Shown here: positions 23,901 through 29,013 of the stretch, piece by piece | Numbering within the stretch: the first letter of the stretch is position 1 | How the letters are laid out: each line of letters starts with the position of its first letter | Notes under the pieces: generated by a model | The model's input: only the letters and a program-made list of their open reading frames with translations | What the model was told of the DNA's origin: nothing | Database searches by the model: none | Position numbers and translations under genes: made by a program | Origin: CAZGUG01 sp964625335 | GTDB taxonomy: Bacteria > Bacillota > Clostridia > Ch29 | Length of the DNA: 29,013 nucleotides | NCBI GenBank assembly: GCA_964625335.1 | Contig: CAZVBE010000024.1 | Coordinates: 1-29,013 of the forward strand | Direction: 5' to 3'

Positions 23901-26045
23901 CTACTTCATAACTTTAAAAGGTGCCGACGACGCCATCACTTTTTCGACTCCAAGTCCCGGGAATGCGATGGTTATTTCAGTATCGTCCCCTTTAGCCTCC
24001 ACCTTTATGATGGTGCCCATGCCCCGTATCCTGTGCTGGATACGGCTGCCAGGTTTGAATTTGCCGGCCTTGCCGTCGGTTTTGTTCGTCGGCGCGCTTT
24101 TCTTTGCAGCCTGGCTCTCTCCCGTAAACTCGAACAGGGATTTTGGTATATCCTTCAGAAACCTTGAAGGCAGGCTCATACTGGTATATCCATACAGGGT
24201 CCTGCACTGTGCATGGGTAAGGTATAAAACCTCCTCCGCCCTTGTCATGCCGACATAACACAGCCTTCTTTCCTCCTCCAGTTCCTCCGGCTCGACAATC
24301 GCCTTGGAAAGGGGAAACAACCCGTCCTCCATCCCGGTTATGAATACTACCGGGAACTCAAGGCCCTTGGCGCTGTGCAGCGTCATAAGCGTCACGCCCT
24401 CACCCTCATCAAGGTTATCGGTCTCGGCAACAAGGGCTATGGTCTCAAGGAACTCCAAAAGGGTGCCTTCCCCTTCGTAGTTTTCCTCAAACATCACCGC
24501 AGCCGAAACAAACTCCTGTATATTTTCTATTCTGCCCCTGGCTTCTATTGTTCCCTCATCTTCCAGGGCCTTTACATATCCTGTTCTGTCAAGCACCTCG
24601 GATAGCAGAGCCACCACCGGATAATTATCCCGCATGCCGATAAGGCCCTCCATCATGTCCACAAATTCCCTTATTCTTTTTGCCGGGCCGGTGGCAACGC
24701 ACCCTGCCTCCCGTTCCCTGGCCATGGCCTCATACAGCCCTATTTCCAGACGGGAGGCATACTGCTCCAGCACATTAACCGTTTTATCGCCAATCCCTCT
24801 CCTGGGCTGGTTGACTATCCTCTTAAGGGATACGTCATCCTTAGGGTTTAGTATCGTCCTCAGATAGGCGGTTATATCCTTTATCTCCTTCCTTTGATAA
24901 AACCCGAGGCTTCCCACCACCCTGTAGGGGACCGCCCGGTTTACAAAGGCTTCTTCCAAAACCCTGGACTGGGCATTGGTCCTGTACAGCACTGCCATAT
25001 CCGACAGTTTCCTGCTCTCATGGCCGCACAGCCGCATCGCCTCGGACACCACAAATTCCGCTTCCTGTCTCTCGGTGGCTGTCTGGCGGCATCTTATCCT
25101 GTGTCCTTCTTTCCGTTGAGTCCACAGTTCCTTTTTCTTTCTGCGGCTGTTTTTCTCAATAACGCAGCCGGCGGCCTTTAGTATATTCCCGGTGGAACGG
25201 TAATTCTGCTCTAGCTTAACCACAGTAGCTTCCGGGTAATCCACCTCAAAATCCAGTATATTTGCAATATTTGCCCCCCTGAATTTGTATATCGACTGGT
25301 CGTCATCCCCCACAACGCAAAGATTTCTGTGGTTTTTTGACAGCAGATGCACCAGCCGGTACTGGGGCGTATTGGTATCCTGGTATTCGTCCACCAGTAT
25401 ATACCGGAATTTGTTTTGATAAAAACGCAGCACATCGGGAGCACCGGTAAAAAGCTCTATTGTTTTAAGTATAAGGTCGTCAAAATCCAGTGCATTGTTG
25501 GACCTGAGCTTTTTCTGGTACAATCTGTACACCATGCCAATCTGCTCGGTTGCAAAGCTGTCATGTGCCGAAGCAATGTATTCCTCCGGTGACTGCATAT
25601 TATCCTTTGCCTTTCCTATCATAGACAGCATCTTTTTGGGTGTAAAGTTCTTTTCGTTTATACTTAGTTCCTTAAGGCAGTCCTTTACAACCACCTGCTG
25701 ATCGGACGAATCGTATATAACAAAATTTTTATCATATCCGATTTTTTCTATGTCCTGTCTTAATATCCGCACGCAGGCCGAGTGGAAGGTGCTCACCCAC
25801 ATACGGTGGTTTGCTTCCCCAAGCAGCCGCCAGACCCTTTCCTTCATTTCTCCTGCCGCCTTGTTGGTGAAGGTAATGGCCAGTATGCTGCCGGGGTGCA
25901 CATCCTTTTCCCTTATAAGGTATGCTATGCGGTGCGTCAGCACCCGGGTCTTGCCGCTGCCGGCTCCCGCCAGTATCAGCAGGGGCCCTTCGGTTGTTGT
26001 TACGGCCTTTTTTTGCTGCGGGTTTAGTCCGTCCAAAAAGTCCAT
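23901..26045 (-). CDS. pcrA: ATP-dependent DNA helicase PcrA (UvrD/Rep family)
   Basis: A 714-residue superfamily 1A 3'-5' helicase for repair and rolling-circle replication. Motifs in order: LNPQQKKAV (Q motif), GAGSGKT (27-33), AITFTNKAAGEMKERV (Ia), DEYQDTN (II), GDDDQSIYKFRGA (III), LEQNYRSTGNI (IV), TLHSAKGLEFPVVF (V) and VGMTRAEEVLYL (VI). A basic C-terminal Tudor-like domain (RIQHRIRGMGTIIKVEAKGD) is typical of PcrA. The start at 26045 is supported by GAGGAGAG upstream; the frame extends to 26153 without one. It leads the minus-strand run towards ligA. Confidence 0.96.
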   Translation of the reverse strand: MDFLDGLNPQQKKAVTTTEGPLLILAGAGSGKTRVLTHRIAYLIREKDVHPGSILAITFTNKAAGEMKERVWRLLGEANHRMWVSTFHSACVRILRQDIEKIGYDKNFVIYDSSDQQVVVKDCLKELSINEKNFTPKKMLSMIGKAKDNMQSPEEYIASAHDSFATEQIGMVYRLYQKKLRSNNALDFDDLILKTIELFTGAPDVLRFYQNKFRYILVDEYQDTNTPQYRLVHLLSKNHRNLCVVGDDDQSIYKFRGANIANILDFEVDYPEATVVKLEQNYRSTGNILKAAGCVIEKNSRRKKKELWTQRKEGHRIRCRQTATERQEAEFVVSEAMRLCGHESRKLSDMAVLYRTNAQSRVLEEAFVNRAVPYRVVGSLGFYQRKEIKDITAYLRTILNPKDDVSLKRIVNQPRRGIGDKTVNVLEQYASRLEIGLYEAMAREREAGCVATGPAKRIREFVDMMEGLIGMRDNYPVVALLSEVLDRTGYVKALEDEGTIEARGRIENIQEFVSAAVMFEENYEGEGTLLEFLETIALVAETDNLDEGEGVTLMTLHSAKGLEFPVVFITGMEDGLFPLSKAIVEPEELEEERRLCYVGMTRAEEVLYLTHAQCRTLYGYTSMSLPSRFLKDIPKSLFEFTGESQAAKKSAPTNKTDGKAGKFKPGSRIQHRIRGMGTIIKVEAKGDDTEITIAFPGLGVEKVMASSAPFKVMK

Positions 26046-26180
26046 TATGCTTCTCTCCTCAGGTATGTCTTTTACTGCTTTTTTAATTTTATCACAAAAC
26101 CCTTTTCCAATAAACACAACAGGGAACGGGTATGCCGTATAAAACCGGCACAACCGTCCCCTAGAAGATTTTTACTAAAT

Positions 26181-26738
26181 TCAGCTTCTATCACTTTTTA
26201 ACAATGAAAAAATGTACTCATCCCAAAAACTATTTTTATAGTGCCCATGTTCCCGTAAGATTCCCTCTTTCTGAAACCCCAGTTTTTCAAGAAGGATTAC
26301 TGACCTTTGATTTTCTAACATTACATATGCTTCTATACGATTTAAGTTTAGGGTTTTAAACCCGTAATTAAGGATGCAGCTTAATGCTTCCGCCATAAAC
26401 CCGTTCCCCCAGAATTGGCTTCCTAACTCATAACCAATTTCCCCCACATATACTTCTTGCTTTAATCCGGAATTATACCCGCAAGTACCAATAAGACAAT
26501 CTAATTCTTTATTATATATACCCCAACGAATAGCCTGTTTCTCCTTAAATAATGTGTTCAATACCTTAATCATTTCTTTTGCTCCACATATGTCAGTAAA
26601 CGCATCTATATTCATATGCCTGGTAACTTCATTGTCAGACCAATATTCGAATAAAATTTTTGCATCACATTCATTCAGCTCTCGTAAAATTAATCTTTCT
26701 GTCTGTAATATAGGAAACTTATAATCTTCATTTTTCAT
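26181..26738 (-). CDS. GNAT N-acetyltransferase (RimJ/RimL-like)
   Basis: A 185-residue acetyl-CoA transferase. Seen: ILQTERLILRELNECDA (family start), the motif-A region IGYELGSQFWGNGFMAEA for CoA binding, ILNYGFKTLNLNRIEAYV, and ENQRSVILLEKLGFQKEG for motif B. It resembles enzymes that acetylate ribosomal-protein N-termini or small molecules; the substrate is unknown. AAGGAG lies upstream of the ATG. More AT-rich than the pcrA run beside it. Confidence 0.92.
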   Translation of the reverse strand: MKNEDYKFPILQTERLILRELNECDAKILFEYWSDNEVTRHMNIDAFTDICGAKEMIKVLNTLFKEKQAIRWGIYNKELDCLIGTCGYNSGLKQEVYVGEIGYELGSQFWGNGFMAEALSCILNYGFKTLNLNRIEAYVMLENQRSVILLEKLGFQKEGILREHGHYKNSFWDEYIFSLLKSDRS

Positions 26739-26775
26739 TATGCTATTTTCTCCTTATGTAATTTAGATTAATAGT

Positions 26776-26839
26776 TCAGTATGTCGCATCCAATATCAAC
26801 TATACCATTTTCCCCAATGGTTTCTACTGTCCATACTGA
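26776..26839. other. Nested inverted repeats
   Basis: An outer 8-bp perfect inverted repeat (TCAGTATG 26776-26783, CATACTGA 26832-26839) encloses an inner 6-bp hairpin (ACCATT/AATGGT, 26804-26821). It lies between the lipoprotein gene and the GNAT gene. It could be an RNA structure, weak terminator or remnant of a small element; no T run follows. Confidence 0.4.
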
Positions 26840-26911
26840 GCAACCACAGATAAATGCAACATAACTTAACAATATTATGTGCTGCAGCCGCTTTAAAGCC
26901 CAGTATAGAGA

Positions 26912-27562
26912 TTACTCTATTTTCTCGTTGGACACAAAGATATAAGTTCCATCCTGCTCCTTCAGTGTGAGTACCTTTTTCCCGTCATGCATGAACCGGT
27001 CATCATAGAAAAGGCAGAAAATATTGCCCTCCCTTTCTCCGCCCAAAAAAGAAACATCCATACGATAATTTGTGTCACCGGAGTAAAAGTAGTAGGCATC
27101 GTACTCCTCCAGATAAGTAAAATTATCCAGCCCTGTTTCCTCTGTATCCGCAAGGGTCAGTCCCATATATTTCGTAAGCACCGCGTCCATGTTGGCTCTG
27201 CTAATTTTTGTACAGGCGCAGTCCGGCTCCATATCCCAGCCGTTATACGCGACGACAGCCGTTTTTTCTGCCTCAGTAAGGGTCTCCTCAAAACCGCTGC
27301 CGCAGTAGAATAGGTGAAACAAATTGATTTTCCCAGGCACATCGTAGAGCGAGCTTAAAAACTGGTTTCGGATATTCATGTATTCTCCGTTAAAAAACTC
27401 ATCGCCGTTAAAATATTTCAATTCTTCCGCAGTCAACGGGGTTGCCTTTGAGCTATTATTTTGGCCAATGTCCCTCGAGGGGGCACAGCCCGCAACAGCG
27501 CCGATGAGAATAGGTACGGCAAAAAAAGCCAGAAGCAGCACTTTTAACTTTTTGGTAATCAT
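26912..27562 (-). CDS. Unknown lipoprotein
   Basis: A 216-residue exported lipoprotein. It has a basic start (MITKKLKV), a hydrophobic stretch and a lipobox GAVAGC, with Cys at about residue 26. The mature part is acidic and rich in Tyr, Phe and Asp, with CAC and other cysteines, and no domain I recognise. GAGGAGAGG lies 6 bp upstream of the ATG at 27562, inside a longer frame to 27583. Flanked by unrelated accessory genes. Confidence 0.8.
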   Translation of the reverse strand: MITKKLKVLLLAFFAVPILIGAVAGCAPSRDIGQNNSSKATPLTAEELKYFNGDEFFNGEYMNIRNQFLSSLYDVPGKINLFHLFYCGSGFEETLTEAEKTAVVAYNGWDMEPDCACTKISRANMDAVLTKYMGLTLADTEETGLDNFTYLEEYDAYYFYSGDTNYRMDVSFLGGEREGNIFCLFYDDRFMHDGKKVLTLKEQDGTYIFVSNEKIE

Positions 27563-27670
27563 GTTTTTCCTCTCCTCTATCATCTTATATTGTTTTCCCA
27601 GCCATAAGGCAAATATAGTGAATACAGAACATGATATTAAATAAATACCAGTCCCTTTCTTCCCCGCCCT

Positions 27671-27991
27671 TTATTTCCTTTTAATTTTTTTCAAGTGCTG
27701 TTCCCTGTGCGTTTGCAAAAATAATTTGTCTTTTAATCTGTTTACTCGGTTTTCTACTTCTTTTAAGTGCTGTTCCCGGCTGATACCAGGGTCTTTTAAT
27801 TCAATAAACTGTTTGCATGGTAATTCATCACAATCACCACATGTGTTATAATTTTTTTCTGAGCAACAATCAAATAGCTTACACCCTGTTTCAGCCCAAA
27901 ACGGTTTCCCGTTGACTTGCTGACAGCCCTTACATTGAGTCTGATAAAAATCACATGACTTGCAATCCAAACCACATATGCTTAGTTTCAT
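27671..27991 (-). CDS. DUF3795 Cys-rich protein
   Basis: A 106-residue protein with the DUF3795 pattern: CGLDCKSCDFY at the start, then CKGCQQ, GCKLFDCC, CGDCDELPCKQF, about eleven Cys in the first 60 residues. It probably binds metal; function unknown. The C-terminal 40 residues are a charged helix with a repeated REQHLK. GGAGG precedes the ATG. Confidence 0.9.
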   Translation of the reverse strand: MKLSICGLDCKSCDFYQTQCKGCQQVNGKPFWAETGCKLFDCCSEKNYNTCGDCDELPCKQFIELKDPGISREQHLKEVENRVNRLKDKLFLQTHREQHLKKIKRK

Positions 27992-28089
27992 ATAAACACC
28001 TCCAATAGGGTGATTTGATATAACACTCCCGGGTCCACGAAGTGTCCCAAAGGATGGAAGGTTAGTTAATCTACATTCATTTTCTGTTT

Positions 28090-28500
28090 CTATTTATCTG
28101 GTTGAAATGAACAATGTACGTGGATTATTTTCCATTCATTGTCCAGACATTCCAAATACAAAGTACATCTTACTGCAGGTTCCGGAAAACTTTTATACCT
28201 TGCGATATAGCATAGACAAGCAGCTTTTTCTTTATGGAAAATGTTGAGATTTTCTATTATTAAAGGCTCCACATCTCCTGTTTCAGTCTTTTTTCCATTT
28301 TTAAAGAAATCTGAAAGTAAATTTAGATGTTGTTCCAAATCATAGGTATCATTATTCTTATGATTGTCAAAATAAATTAACATGTTATTATTTGAATCGT
28401 AAAATTTTTTTAGTTTTTCAATGTCTTTTTGGTAAAAGCACTCATTGTAAGAATTAAGAAAATCAATAAATACTTTTTGTTCATCATTTCTTATTTGCAT
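28090..28500 (-). CDS. NTF2-like / SnoaL-type small protein
   Basis: A 136-residue soluble protein with an NTF2-like layout: an N-terminal helix pair (FIDFLNSYNECFYQKDIEKL, then KKFYDSNN), a central helix and a C-terminal curved sheet ending in CLDNEWKIIHVHCSF, typical of DUF4440/SnoaL-like domains. Such proteins may be enzymes or ligand binders. AAGGGTG lies upstream of the ATG. No operon partner is evident. Confidence 0.8.
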   Translation of the reverse strand: MQIRNDEQKVFIDFLNSYNECFYQKDIEKLKKFYDSNNNMLIYFDNHKNNDTYDLEQHLNLLSDFFKNGKKTETGDVEPLIIENLNIFHKEKAACLCYIARYKSFPEPAVRCTLYLECLDNEWKIIHVHCSFQPDK

Positions 28501-28566
28501 ATTTCTTCACCCTTTCTTATTTTAATTGATACCATTATTTAAATAGAAGAGTACCACCCAAATCAT

Positions 28567-28815
28567 ATGCTTGTAAAATACGCGGCAGGACGCCGCGACC
28601 ATTGCGTATCGGGCGGCACTCACGACGTCCGCGAGCGTTTAGCTGTAAGCCAGGAGCCTATCGAGCGGGCACCCTACGTCCCTGAGCCGGACCCACAAAG
28701 CCTTTCTTCCTGGCGGTGCTTGTCACCCGGCGAAGGGGTGTGGCGCGCGTGCTTCAGCCTTGCCCTTAATCCTTCCCCCGCTGCCCCTACTTTTCGCACC
28801 GATTGGGAAACCATG
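28567..28815. other. GC-rich non-coding island with hairpins
   Basis: An abrupt GC-rich block of about 240 bp in AT-rich surroundings. Stems seen: CGCGGC/GCCGCG (28581-28597) and CACCC/GGGTG (28724-28740). A competing stem ATACGC/GCGTAT (28578-28609) overlaps the first. The 85-residue frame through it is not protein-like and has no ribosome site. It could be a structured RNA, a dispersed repeat or an insertion remnant. Confidence 0.5.
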
Positions 28816-28840
28816 GTTATGTGATGTTTGGCAGATTTCT

Positions 28841-29013
28841 TTAGTTTTCAATAAGTTCTTTAACAAGTTGTTCATAGCCCTCACGAATTTGATAGTTGTC
28901 TTTTTCCCAAGGGTTATTCGGATATTCGTAGGCTATTATTTGCCTTAGAAAGTCATTCTTCTTCATGCCAATTTGAAGTGATATCAATGACATAAAATAT
29001 CCAGCATTCTTTT
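28841..29013 (-). CDS. C-terminal end of an unidentified protein (cut by window edge)
   Basis: A minus-strand frame enters at the window edge and stops at TAA (28841-28843), giving 56 residues with natural composition: IGMKKNDFLRQIIAYEYPNN, then PWEKDNYQIREGYEQLVKEL. Its ordinary codon use and amphipathic end support a real gene. The rest lies outside, so no family can be assigned. Confidence 0.65.
   Translation of the reverse strand, partial: KNAGYFMSLISLQIGMKKNDFLRQIIAYEYPNNPWEKDNYQIREGYEQLVKELIEN

Noticed and set aside
28567..28815. Group II intron or IS fragment
   Set aside because: The minus strand contains a GTGCG near one end, but I find no domain V hairpin, no reverse transcriptase or transposase piece, and no terminal repeats.
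28567..28824. An 85-residue frame in the GC-rich island
   Set aside because: No ribosome site, low-complexity Pro/Arg/Ser content and no protein-like pattern. The open frame is explained by high GC and few stops.

Overview
The window looks like a piece of a spore-forming member of the Clostridia (Firmicutes). Strong AGGAGG-type ribosome binding sites, several TTG and GTG starts, CCA-encoding tRNA genes, a GerM germination lipoprotein, GatCAB, and the gene orders gerM-rph-rdgB-yfcE and pcrA...ligA-gatCAB all point that way. Species cannot be given from the sequence alone. Nearly everything is on the minus strand. The clear plus-strand genes are a sigma-54 activator and one small Cys-rich protein.

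Left region (1-7.1 kb, visibly AT-rich): a four-gene minus-strand cluster (AllC-like M20 amidohydrolase, YfcC-family permease, second M20 amidohydrolase, ornithine cyclodeaminase-family protein) faces a divergent PAS/AAA+/Fis regulator of the RocR type. The divergent intergenic region carries a near-perfect -24/-12 sigma-54 promoter for the cluster, a sigma-A-like promoter for the regulator, and repeated GCAAA-containing motifs that are good candidates for the activator's binding sites. The simplest reading is an inducible uptake-and-hydrolysis pathway for an amidated or N-acylated amino acid or dipeptide, ending in an OCD-family step. The substrate is unknown.

Middle region: six tRNA genes (Gly-TCC, Arg-TCT, His-GTG, Gln-TTG, Lys-TTT, Arg-TCG, in transcription order) run from a consensus TTGACA-N17-TATAAT promoter. 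Upstream of them lies the operon gerM-rph-rdgB-yfcE (germination lipoprotein, RNase PH, house-cleaning NTPase, phosphoesterase). Then come a DUF2179/UPF0316 membrane protein, a large secreted multi-domain N-acetylmuramoyl-L-alanine amidase, an orphan AIR-synthase-like protein, an unassigned protein with ADP-ribosyltransferase-like features, a 53-residue Cys-rich protein on the plus strand, and an ion-transporter-superfamily permease.

Right-central region (17.3-26.1 kb): a tightly packed minus-strand run, in transcription order pcrA helicase, a small unknown protein, a Get3/ArsA-family ATPase, ligA, gatC, gatA and gatB, closed by an intrinsic terminator. The ArsA-type ATPase and its small neighbour between pcrA and ligA are the odd members.

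Right edge (26.2-29 kb, AT-rich again): single accessory genes (GNAT acetyltransferase, unknown lipoprotein, DUF3795 Cys-rich protein, NTF2-like protein), an abrupt GC-rich non-coding island of about 240 bp with hairpin potential, and the C-terminal end of an unidentified gene cut by the window edge.
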